NCBI GenBank assembly: GCA_963978545.1
Contig: OZ021722.1
Coordinates: 6,963,201-7,027,200 of the forward strand
Reading direction: 5' to 3'
Source of the DNA: Linyphia triangularis
Taxonomy: Eukaryota > Arthropoda > Arachnida > Araneae > Linyphiidae
Length of the DNA stretch: 64,000 nt
This document shows positions 1-8,684 of this stretch, piece by piece (the stretch's first letter is position 1; each line of letters starts with the position of its first letter). The translations under genes and the position numbers were made by a program. Under the pieces are notes generated by a model that worked only from the letters and a program-made list of their open reading frames with translations, searched no databases and was not told the DNA's origin.

Positions 1-970
1 AGTCTATGGACTTTATTCGTGGGGACGTCATTGGCAACTACTTCCAGCATACCTAATGGGAAAAATCAGAGTATTGATTCATAATTGGCTAATATAATTT
101 GAAAATTCGACTTTTTATAAAAGAGTTACTGGAATCGTTCATAGGATTTCGTAGATGAAGTAGTATAAGCAGAAGAACCCAACTTCAAAAATTTCTTGGT
201 ATAAAGTTTATATTTGGACTAGCTGCTAGGCCCCGCGTTGCCGTGAGACGTCATTGGTGTATAATTATCAGCATTTGGCAGTTCCCGAATGGGGCTTCGC
301 TCGCAGAAAGGTTCATTGGGAGAAGCAAAAAAAAAAAAAAAAATCCCTATTAATAATACAACACACCTTTAAAAATATTTAAACCCGTGTTTGTGGAAAG
401 CTAAATTAGAAGACCAAAACTACTTATGCGAAAATATTAATTAAGAAACGAATTTCAATTTTAACATTCTGTTTGTCGAAAGTTCAGTTAGAAGGCAAAA
501 ACTATTTATGTTGACAATTTCAGAACAGTAGTCCTATTAGAGATAGTTTTGTAAATTATTTGTTAATTAATTTAAAAAAATTAATTAAAAAAAACTAATC
601 AAAATTTTAACCATCTGTTTGTCACAAGTCCAATTAGAAGTCCAAAACTACTTATGTTAAAAATTTCAGAGCTGTAGTCGAATATTTTTTTCTACGTTTA
701 AACGCTATTTTGAAAACAATTCACTTTTAAATTTTCGTCTAAATGGAATAAATTCATAGTCCTTTCAAAATCTTTATTGATATGCACTACTTACTTAAGG
801 TTACACACTTACTTACATACTTACGGTTTCATTTGAAAACACACTATGACTTCGAACTGTTTATGTATAACGTTAAACGATAACAAAGCGTATCCCGTGC
901 GTTATGATGGCTTATAAAAGTATATTTTGCATAATAAAAATAATTATTTTTCAATATACCTTTTCCACCA
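1..970. other. AT-rich non-coding stretch with a degenerate tandem repeat
   Basis: No coding exon recognised. A short motif recurs three times at about 385, 468 and 612 (core GTTTGT, then a TTAGAAG block, then AAAACTA-TTATG), spaced 83 and 144 bases, so 384-690 looks like an old tandem repeat. An A-run lies near 328-345. Nothing else could be assigned. Confidence 0.4.
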
Positions 971-1217
971 ACTATACTAAACTCCAACTAAATTTGACAT
1001 CACTAGACGGTAGATCGTCACGGTGCTCATAGGCATTTAATCCGTTTTGGAGGCGTGAAAGCATAATGCTCGCCAAACCACAACCCTGTAGAGTACAAAA
1101 GGCTATAAGGTTTGACGAGAATTATGTCTTCACTCCGCCAAAATGGATTAAATACCTATGAGCACTGTGACGATCTACCGTCTAGTGATGTCAAGTTAAG
1201 TTGGAGTTTAGTATAGT
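971..1217. mobile_element. Palindromic MITE, family C, copy 1
   Basis: A 247-bp near-palindrome that starts ACTATACTAAACTCCAAC and ends with its complement GTTGGAGTTTAGTATAGT. Both arms carry the block CTAGACGGTAGATCGTCAC. Two further copies lie at 15175-15419 and 25053-26564. There is no coding capacity. The fold-back structure and dispersed copies are seen directly. The transposase family that moved it is unknown. Confidence 0.8.
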
Positions 1218-1255
1218 AAAACAAAATCATAACAAGATTCATTATAATTTTAGAA

Positions 1256-1860
1256 TTATAATTTGTTTATGAGTAGAAATAATATAACCCATAAAAAAGT
1301 TTTTAATATAAATTCTTTACATACATTGCCAATTTTTATATTAATTAAAATGCCACCGATTCTGTTGTCAGCGTGTACTTGATGTTTGCATCTAATTTTA
1401 AATATTAAAAGTATCTTTATCAGCAAAATATGTGGCAAACTACGTTTCAAAATTTATTTGTTAAAAATTAATATGAATTTATGCATTCACGTCCAAATAT
1501 CTTTTATTTATTCTATTTATAGCAATTTTGGCAACAGGAAAGAGTTTCGACAATGATCGGTTAAATTTCTTTCACTCACAGCGTTACTACGCAACGCAAA
1601 GTTGACGTTACTGAACCATACTCCATAATAAGTTTATCATGTGTTTATCAAGTCTAATTATCTTTTATTTATTCTGATTAAAATAATTTTGGCAACAGGA
1701 GAGAGTTTCAACAATGATCGGTCTAATAGGATTTATTAGTATTATAAAACGATTATAGATACGTGTGTGTAAAATCGATCTTTTAGTGACAGTCACCCTC
1801 CAAAAAGCTTGATAGAGTGCCTTGTCATCGACATCGAATCTACCTGCCAAGTTTCAAACC
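1256..1860 (-). repeat. Interspersed repeat family H, copy 1
   Basis: On the minus strand this matches 44460-45000 read forward. Shared blocks include GATTCGATGTCGATGACAA, TGTTGCCAAAA and the stretch around GCAAACATCAAG. Within this copy a block beginning TATCTTTTATTTATTCT is present twice (about 1499 and 1660), a local duplication absent from the other copy. Short open frames here are not conserved as protein. The GAAACTTGGCAG-like subterminal sequence is reminiscent of Helitron-like elements, but no termini were found. Confidence 0.5.
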
Positions 1861-1866
1861 AATCAG

Positions 1867-2053
1867 TTGGTTGGTTGGTTGTATTCAGATTATCTGGCAC
1901 CGTCAGCAACACGAGGGCTATAATGCGCCGAAACATTCGTCATTAGACAAGCCAACATACATTTACAAACACCCATGCCTAACACGGGACTCGGAACACG
2001 CAACCTCGCGGTCTAGAAGCTAGCACTCTAACCACTATACCGTTTGGTCGGCC
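1867..2053 (-). mobile_element. tRNA-derived SINE, copy A
   Basis: About 187 bp in minus orientation. Read on the minus strand it opens GGCCGACCAAACGGTATAG and carries Pol III-like boxes: an A-box-like TAGTGGTTAG and a B-box region, here altered near GTTCCGAGTCC. It ends in an (AACC)n tail. It is flanked by a 13-bp duplication TCAAACCAATCAG (1854-1866 and 2054-2066), as expected for target-primed insertion. Four other copies are in this window. Confidence 0.9.
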
Positions 2054-2066
2054 TCAAACCAATCAG

Positions 2067-2821
2067 ATGACGGAAAATGGGTTAATTAGGCTTCTTCAGA
2101 TTTTCCCAGCATCCACACAAATAAACAAACAAAATCGAAGTTAATTTAAAGAATTTAAAAAAAAAAAAAAAAAAAAAACCATCCATTACCTTGAATATAT
2201 TCCCTATTCTAAAAATAAATAAGAATATTTTCTCATTCCTTTTAGCCAATACATTGTTTTTATTCCAATAAAAAAAAAAAAAAAAAAAAAATCTAAACTT
2301 GGACACTAAGGAAACTGGCATTAATGGCCCAGGAAACATAAGCTCAGAATAATGGTCCAAAAAAAAAAAAAAATGGTACTTAGGCAAAAGAATACATAAA
2401 AGTACTCCATGGAAGTGAAAAAAGTTTCTGGATAGCCATAATCGTCAGTAAATTACGGGGAAGAAAATACCTGTAATTTACGTTTTTATTGACACAAAGA
2501 ATCGCGGTGGTTGCTGATAATGCCCAGCTTTGACTTGCGCAAAACTATCTTAAAGAATAAAATATCGATGAGTTTCTTTCAGAGAGTTGGATACATCTTG
2601 ATTGCCATGGGAGGAGAGTACGGGAGGTCTTTCAAGGGGAAATTACCCCGCGTTGGCTTCTTTGGGCGAAAATATCACATGATTAGGCTTGGTTCGTGTT
2701 ACGCTACTGTTTCTGACGACATTTTACATAATTGCTCATAATGTTCTTAAATGTACTTAGTGTTCTTAGACAAAATCAGTGACACAAAGTTCATTATTAG
2801 TATTTTTTATTATGTAAATAT
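2067..2821. other. Non-coding stretch rich in A-runs
   Basis: Three long A-runs (about 2158-2178, 2271-2291, 2359-2372) create meaningless poly-phenylalanine frames on the other strand. A 76-codon forward frame at 2511-2741 shows no recognisable motif. A short string in it (about 2628-2645, CTTTCAAGGGGAAATT) resembles 59210-59228, so it may be an old repeat. No gene supported. Confidence 0.4.
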
Positions 2822-3562
2822 TGTTCCGTTGGAAGTGTTCGAAAGATTTGAAGCCAAAGCAGATCAAAACTTGCAGAAATTTATTCCAATATAACTCTTC
2901 ACAGATTTCAGAACTTCTCGTTCTAGTAGACAGAATACAGCTCTTTTCACAACAGTAGAGCACAAAACAGCAGTTAAAAACTTGACAAGACAACTGCTCA
3001 ATCGCCGCAAAAGACAATGCAATACAGTTCGCTTTAGAACTACTCAGTAATTCCAGTCAACTAATGGACTCAGCTAACAACTAACTCAGCGACTCAAAAT
3101 CAGTCAACTACTGACAACCCTACTCACGGCCGTCCTTATGTAGGAGTGGTGAATTTTCGCGAAACTTCCAGAGAGAGAAATTTGGAGAACTTTCCAGATC
3201 GTAGTCGAAAAGTCCTATACATGTACATGGGATACATGTGCCGAAAATGTCGCCTAATGGTCGCCAAGATGTCTCGCCAAATTTGGCGACAAAAATTAGT
3301 CGCCAAAACCGTCGCCAACTTGGCTCTATCTCGCCAATTTGGCGAGATTCCCATTACCATAATGTTAAATGCCCTGCTCCTTGTAACACTAGCTTCCCAG
3401 CGATACCTCTGTAAAACCCGTTATCAAGCATCAATACCCTTATTGCAGGGAAGCCAAGCTAACGACGAACTATTGCACTGCCTTATGGGAAATGTACTTA
3501 AATTTTACTATTTACAAAATTAACACTACGAAATATTTACAAATATACAAAAATTCGTAACA
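2822..3562 (-). mobile_element. Solo LTR (Ty3/Gypsy type), copy 1
   Basis: Minus-strand solo LTR of 741 bp. Read on the minus strand it begins TGTTACGAATTTTTGTATA and ends GGAACA. It is flanked by a 4-bp duplication ATAT (2818-2821 and 3563-3566). It aligns along its length with the forward copies at 4057-4677 and 38231-38818. An AATAAA polyadenylation-like signal lies near the 3' end. There is no internal gag-pol region, so it is a recombination remnant. Frames at 3136-3523 fall inside the LTR and are spurious. Assignment to Gypsy rests on the TG...CA ends and the 4-bp duplication. Confidence 0.8.
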
Positions 3563-3639
3563 ATATTACTTACCAGATCCACTCTCTTGACTTAGTAATT
3601 ATCTTATTATTGTACTACTTTGTTACACTTTATATTGTT

Positions 3640-4052
3640 TCAAATCCCTATATGTAAAAGACAAAGCCCCACACTGCAATTCTACCACTTCTCATAAAGT
3701 CCCATATAATCGCTACTCTGAAATTCGACACAAATGTCAACAAGGACAAACATAGAAAAAGTAAGCTTTTCCGATCTCGATTAACCAACTTTAAGGGATC
3801 GAAAAGAGTTTAAACTTTCGAAACTAGGGATTTTCAAAGGATCCACTTCCCATACAGTCACAAATCTGAAATTTGGTTCAAATGTCGAAAAGGACAAATA
3901 TAGAAAAAATACGCTATTCCGATCTCGAATTACCAAGTTGAAAAGAGGTCAAACATTTCAAACGAAGATTATCTCATTACCAATATACAGTCACAACTCT
4001 GATATTTGGTGCATGTCATCGAGGGCGATTATTCAAAAACTCAACTATTTTG
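3640..4052. repeat. Degenerate satellite-like tandem repeat, left part
   Basis: Units of about 130-150 bp recur at roughly 3718, 3866 and 3997. Each carries a core like CTGAAATTTGG, then TCAAATGTCG-AAGGACAAA, then CTATTCCGATCTCGA, then AAAGAG-TCAAAC. The array resumes at 4682 after the solo LTR, so the LTR landed inside it. Confidence 0.6.
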
Positions 4053-4056
4053 ATAT

Positions 4057-4677
4057 TGTTACGAATTTTTGTATATTTGTAAATATTTCGTAATGTTAAT
4101 TTTGTAAATAGGAAAATATATGTATATTTTGTATAAGGCAGTGCAATAGTTTGTCTTAACTTGGCTTCCCTGCAGTGTCTATTAATGCTTGATAACGAGT
4201 TTTACAGAGATAACGCTGGGAAGCGAGTTTTACAAGGAGCAGGGCATTTAACATTATGGTAATGGCAATCTTGCCAAAAAGGCGAGATAGAGCCAAGTTG
4301 GCGACGGTTTTGGCGACTAATTTTTGTCGCCAAACTTGGTGACCATTTGGCGACATTTTCGGTCCCCATGTATATATGACTTTTCGACTACGACCTGGAA
4401 TGTTCTCCAAATATCTACCTCTAGAAGTTTCAAGAAGGTTTGACTCCTATATAAGACCGGCCAAGTGAGCGGGGAGTAGTTGACTGAGTTGGTTAGTCAG
4501 TTTTTGACGGAGTTGGTTAGTCAGGAGTTGACTGAGGTTAGTCAGTTAGTTGAATAGTGGAACTAGAACGAGAAGTTCTGGAGTTGTAAGAGAATCTGCG
4601 CAGAGTTATATTGGAATAAATTTCTGCAAGTTTTGATCTGCTTTGGCTTCAAATCTTTCGAACCCGTCCACGCAACA
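4057..4677 (+). mobile_element. Solo LTR (Ty3/Gypsy type), copy 2
   Basis: A 621-bp solo LTR, TGTTACGAATTTTTG...ACGCAACA, flanked by ATAT on both sides (4053-4056 and 4678-4681). It keeps LTR promoter and processing signals: a TATA box TATATAA at 4448-4454 and AATAAA at 4615-4620. The U3 region contains repeated TTGGCGA and TCGCCAA motifs. It lies in the opposite direction to copy 1. The two are not a pair bounding one element, because orientation differs and the space between them is satellite-like. Confidence 0.85.
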
Positions 4678-4681
4678 ATAT

Positions 4682-5110
4682 TGACGAACTAATATAAAAG
4701 GTTCGAAAAGAAGTCGAAACTTTCCAAACGAGGAATATCCCACAATGTCCCACTTCCGATTGGTTTACCAAAATCGAAGTACCTTAATTTCTTTATCTAT
4801 GCTTGTCCATGTTGACATTTGCTTCAAATTTTATAGTTGTGACTATAAAATTTGAAACAAATGTCAACATGGACAAGCATAGATAAAGAAATTAAGGTAC
4901 TTTTATTTTGATAAACCAATTTTCAGGGGTTCAAAACGCGATCTCGATTCGAAATGTGGAATGCATTAATGTTTTTTGATCGCTAAAATGCACATGGGAA
5001 AAATTTCGTAACGGAGCATTGGTATTCAGTTATTTCTGTTATAAACTAATTTTCAGGGATTGAAATGGGGCCAAACGTCTGAAATGTGGAATCGGTCTAA
5101 GAGAATATAG
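4682..5110. repeat. Degenerate satellite-like tandem repeat, right part
   Basis: Continuation of the array at 3640-4052: blocks like GGTTCGAAAAGAAGTCGAAAC, then AACGAGGAATATCCCAC, then a TTTTCAGGG-TTCAAA motif. It includes the strong palindrome at 4777-4902. No coding potential recognised. Confidence 0.5.
4777..4902. repeat. Near-perfect 61-bp inverted repeat (hairpin)
   Basis: Left arm 4777-4837 and right arm 4842-4902 are reverse complements with one mismatch, separated by a 4-base loop (TGTG). Arms begin AAGTACCTTAATTTC. The sequence belongs to the satellite-like unit (the arm contains the TGTCAACATGGACAAGCAT block), so a unit seems to have been copied head to head. Confidence 0.9.
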
Positions 5111-5113
5111 ACT

Positions 5114-5753
5114 GAGAGGCGACTGCAATTTTTGGACCCCATCGAACATCATTCTGAATTTCGTAGAGAAATTAGAGAAAAGTGAGTAGATTACGAATTC
5201 ACTGGTCTGCCGTGGCAAAAATAGCCGAAACTGGTCAAAAATCGACTTTTAATAAGTTGAACTAAATCCAATTGCCAAATGCGCCATAACTTGCCAAATA
5301 ATGAGCATTTTTTTTATTTGGTAACCCTCACTCTTTAATTTTTATTTAAGAAGGTTGCAGACGATTCAGAAATCTGGCGACGGTCTACTTGCGTCTGTTA
5401 AAAGGGTGCCAAGTTGGCAATAAACATTACGTCACTGATGACGTAACTATAATGTCGCCAATTTGGCTTACTTGTAAAAGATACAATTTTCCAAGCCAGA
5501 GATCAGAAATCCTTAGCGCTTTTTCTCATTGAAAATCAAAATGCAGTGTGTTGCCAGACAAAAAAGTTTGTTCTCTTTTTGGCATTTTTGGCAATCGGAT
5601 TTTACTTCAACTCATTCCGAGTCGATTTTTGATCAGTTTCGGCCATTTTTGCCACGGCAGACCAGTGGATTCCTAATCTACTCACTTTTCTCCAATTTCT
5701 ATAAAAAATTCAGAATGATGTTCGATGGGGTCCAAAAATTGCAGTCGCCTCTC
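5114..5753. mobile_element. Palindromic MITE, family B, copy 1
   Basis: About 640 bp with long terminal inverted repeats: starts GAGAGGCGACTGCAATTTTT and ends with its complement. Other copies are at 6860-7490 and 20795-21380. The 89-codon frame at 5529-5798 runs through one arm and out of the element and is not a gene. No target duplication is clear at this copy. Confidence 0.85.
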
Positions 5754-6179
5754 GGAGTAATACTGGTGAGCTTAACGACACGACGAAGCGCTTTGTAGTT
5801 GGACGCTTATTTAAGTTGTGTATCGCAATGTTATCTAGTGAGGATGGAAATATTGAAAGATGATTATATGAAAATATTGTTATATGGGATTCAAAACGAG
5901 AGGAGCTAGATGAATTTTAATATTTTCGGTTCTCTTTGTTGCAATTTTTGTGATTTTAAAAGTACTATCACTCTAAAATTATGTAATTTTACTGCGAACT
6001 ATAATCTACTTGCAGTTTCTGTGTAGTAGAATGAAGACTTCTTAAATTTACTGGTTTTTTTTCTTTCTTTTTTTATTTTATTTTTTTAGTTCTTTTCAAT
6101 CTTCTCCTTTGGAATGCTTTGTATGATTTTTATTACGAAAAAATTCCTACATTTAATTGAATTTCTAGTGCCACTAGTA

Positions 6180-6836
6180 CAATGTTCACCACTAACTTTT
6201 AGAAACGGACCGGTACGACTTAAGCTGATATGTCAGTTCACAGATTCATACCAGATACGCCAATATATACATCTTTAATTATTACCGACTTAGCAATATA
6301 TAGCATTTCTGAACACTGAAGAAAAAAATTTAATAAAATTACAATTGATATTTGATTTTTTTTTTTCCTCAAATAATTAAAAAAATAATAACTTTCATAT
6401 TATTAAATCAAAGTCTAAGAGTGAAGGGAATCTTTTGTTCCAACGTGAAATGCTACTTGTTTTAACTTATAATAAAAGCATTTAAACTGTACTTCCATAT
6501 TTACCCCGTTTTATTTGCTGTCAGTTGCGAGACGATGACGGTCAAAATCGTTCAGTTTATTTTATGATAGAGTCGCTGGTCTGTCGCAGTATTTGTTACA
6601 GTCAATTTTATTAAATTATCCGAATAAATTATTCACGTATTTATTCTTGTTGAAAACCATCTTGCCGAAAGTTTCTTCATATTTTCTTCGGGTATGTTGT
6701 GGAGAACGCTGTTCTACATGGTCAACCCATACTATTTGAGACAAATTAAAATTATTTTTAAAATGAAGTCATGACAGAAAAATCTGTCGCGGCTCATGTA
6801 GTGGCTAAAGTTGCACTGATGGGTCGTGACCCACGT
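6180..6836 (+). mobile_element. Non-autonomous element copy, hAT-like, related to 43030-43722
   Basis: GTTCACCACTAACTTTTA at 6184-6201 recurs in reverse complement at 43699-43716. Further blocks correspond in the same inverted order, for example an AATATTTGATT-like segment and the AAC-AAAAGATT/CAACGTGA region. Termini are degraded and no duplication was found. 5754-6179 between this and family B holds nothing recognisable. Confidence 0.5.
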
Positions 6837-6859
6837 TTAAGAGGAAGTCCCATAGTTCT

Positions 6860-7490
6860 AGAGGCGACTGCAATTTTTGGACCTCATCGAACATCATTCT
6901 GAATTTTTTATAGAAATTGGAAAAAGGTGAGTAGATTACGAATCCACTGGTCTGCCGTTGCAAAAATGGCCGAAACTGATCAAAAATCGACTTTTAATAA
7001 GTTGAACTAAAATCCGATGGCTAAATTTGTCATAACTTGCGAAAAAGAGAACAAACTTTTTCGTCTGGCAACCCACTGTATTTTGATTTTCAATGAGAAA
7101 AAGCGCAAACGATTTCTGATCTTTGGCTCTTAAAACTTATATCTTTTAAAAGTAAGCCTAATTGGGGACATTAGTTACGTCATAAGTGACGTAATGTTTT
7201 TTGCCAACTTGGCTCCCTTTTAATAGATGCAAGTAGACCGTTGCCAGATATCTGAATCGTCTGCAACCTCCTTAATTGAAAATTAAATAAAAAAATTGCC
7301 CATTATTTGGCAAGTTATGGCGCATTTGGAAATTGAATTTAGTTCAACTTATTAAAAGTAAATTTTTGACTAGTTTCACCCATTTTTGCCACGGCAGACC
7401 AGTGGATTCGTAATCTACTTACTTTTTCCAATTTCTATAAAAAATTCATAATGATGTTCGATGGGGTCCAAAAATTGCAGTTGCCTCTCA
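6860..7490. mobile_element. Palindromic MITE, family B, copy 2, nested in family A
   Basis: About 630 bp, AGAGGCGACTGCAATTTTTG ... complement, same internal layout as 5114-5753 including GTTGCAGACGATTCAG and TGACGTAA blocks. The left flank ends in the first bases of family A and the right flank continues family A, so B inserted after A. Confidence 0.85.
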
Positions 7491-7851
7491 GTCTATTAGT
7501 AAAGATCATTCCCAATATTCGCTATGTTACAAGTTTCTAGCCCAATGCATTTATAAACTACTTGCTATAAAACCTTGACATTTGGTGAGTAGGTACGAAA
7601 GGGATCACTTAATGAAATGACATAATTTTTTTTCATTTAATGTCCATTTATATCTATTATAAATGAAAATTAAAACATCAAAAGACAAAACCAGGTGGAG
7701 CCACTGAATATGCATTGACGTAAGGATTTCAAAATATACAATAAAATACATTAGACGCTATTTTTGAGTTTTTAATTTACGTCATTTCATGAAGTGATCA
7801 TTTTCGTACCAAATATCAAGGTTTTCTACAAAGCAGTTTCTAAATGAACTA

Positions 7852-8038
7852 GGCCGACCAAACGATATAGTGGTTAGCGTGCTAGCTTCTAGACCGCCAG
7901 GTTGCGGGTTCCGAGTCCCGTGTTGGGCATGGGTGTTTGTAAATGTATGTTGGCTTGTCTAATGACGAATGTTTCGGCGCATTATAGCCCTCGTGTTGCT
8001 GACGGCGCCAGATAATCTGAAAACAACCAACCAACCAA
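7852..8038 (+). mobile_element. tRNA-derived SINE, copy B, nested in family A
   Basis: GGCCGACCAAACGATATAG head, A-box-like TAGTGGTTAGCG, B-box region GGTTCCGAGTCCC, and tail (AACC)n. It is flanked by CTAAATGAACTA on both sides (7840-7851 and 8039-8050), which restores the family A sequence when removed. Confidence 0.9.
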
Positions 8039-8196
8039 CTAAATGAACTAGACTATAGAAAATAGTAACATTGCGAGTGGAGGGAATGATCCTTACCAGG
8101 AATTCCTCTTGATAATCTTCTACGATGGTAAAATGTTCTCATCATCACAGAAGAAGATCTGTGCAAGTATACTAATAATGTGTTGGTTTTTTTTAG

Positions 8197-8370
8197 GTAC
8201 CTTCCTGGCCGCCTTCACTGTTCTATGCGGCTGTCCCACCGAATACGAAGACCGATGCACCGCCTTCCTGTACAATGTGCTCGCCTCCTTCCTGCAGCTG
8301 CTCACGGCCCTCGTGGTGGTGGGATGGGTCTGGAGCATCATGTGGGGAATCACATTCGTCGGAATAAGCA
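8197..8370 (+). CDS. stum: Stum/SPEC3-family membrane protein, penultimate coding exon (partial gene)
   Basis: The exon follows a pyrimidine-rich acceptor ending TTTTTTTTAG and ends at a GTGAGT donor. It begins with two bases of a split glycine codon and reads TFLAAFTVLCGCP, then a loop with acidic residues and a cysteine, then a second hydrophobic stretch LLTALVVVGWVWSIMWGITFVG. This two-helix pattern with the conserved (G)TF-AFTVLCG start and VGWxxSI-WG end is characteristic of the SPEC3/Stum family. In Drosophila stum mediates mechanical sensing in proprioceptive neurons. Exons encoding the cysteine-rich N-terminal part lie upstream and were not found in 1-8196. Family assignment is from recognised motifs, not a search. 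Frames on the other strand here are shadows. Confidence 0.85.
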
Positions 8371-8410
8371 GTGAGTCGCATTGTTCTATATATACACCCA
8401 GCCCGCCTTA

Positions 8411-8684
8411 TTTATTTGACCCTGGGCAAATTAGAAAGTGATTTCCTCCTAAAATAACCTTTTCTTACATGTGCAACAACATACCAGGGTTCCCATCTCA
8501 ATTATGCATTACCCTTTAACAGAATTAAGCAAAGCTCACTGAATATCGAGTCCCCAAAAGGAAAAGGCTAAAATATACCTCACAGTAATTGACCCTTTAT
8601 TTGACCCAGGGCAAATTGGAAAGTGATATGTGCTACTAAAATAACCTTATCCTTTCCTTGCATGTGCAACAACATAACAGTGTT
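8411..8684. repeat. Tandem duplication (unit about 185 bp), second copy split by hAT
   Basis: TTTATTTGACCC begins copy 1 at 8411 and copy 2 at 8596. Shared blocks are GGGCAAATT-GAAAGTGAT, CTAAAATAACCTT and CATGTGCAACAACATA. Copy 2 continues after the hAT element from about 13466 (CCATCTCAATTAT-CAT, ATATCAAGTCCCC-AAAGGAAAA) to about 13557. Copy 1 therefore preserves the pre-insertion sequence, with the target region at about 8485-8492. Confidence 0.85.

Larger units (their letters stand above)
6837..8110. mobile_element. Palindromic MITE, family A, copy 1 (host of two insertions)
   Basis: Starts TTAAGAGGAAGTCC at about 6837 and ends CCTTACCAGGAATTCCTCTT. The terminal inverted repeat is interrupted by a family B element (6860-7490), after which family A resumes with TAGTAAAGATCATTCCC. 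A SINE sits in its right half (7852-8038). Internal landmarks shared with the other four copies are GGAGCCACTG-ATATGCATTGAC and TTAGACGCTATTTT-GAGTTTTTAA. It ends 86 bases upstream of the stum exon. Confidence 0.8.

Noticed and set aside
2082..2387. 101-codon reverse frame rich in phenylalanine
   Set aside because: Produced by three A-runs; no protein-like composition.
2511..2741. 76-codon forward frame
   Set aside because: No recognisable domain or splice context, and part of it resembles sequence near 59210, so it is probably an old repeat.
3136..3523. Frames of 74 and 125 codons, and a related frame at 4156-4410
   Set aside because: They lie inside solo LTRs and recur only because the LTR is repeated.
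7852..7930. Possible tRNA gene
   Set aside because: The A-box and B-box-like sequences belong to a SINE head. The acceptor ends do not pair, and the unit has target duplications and a repeat tail.
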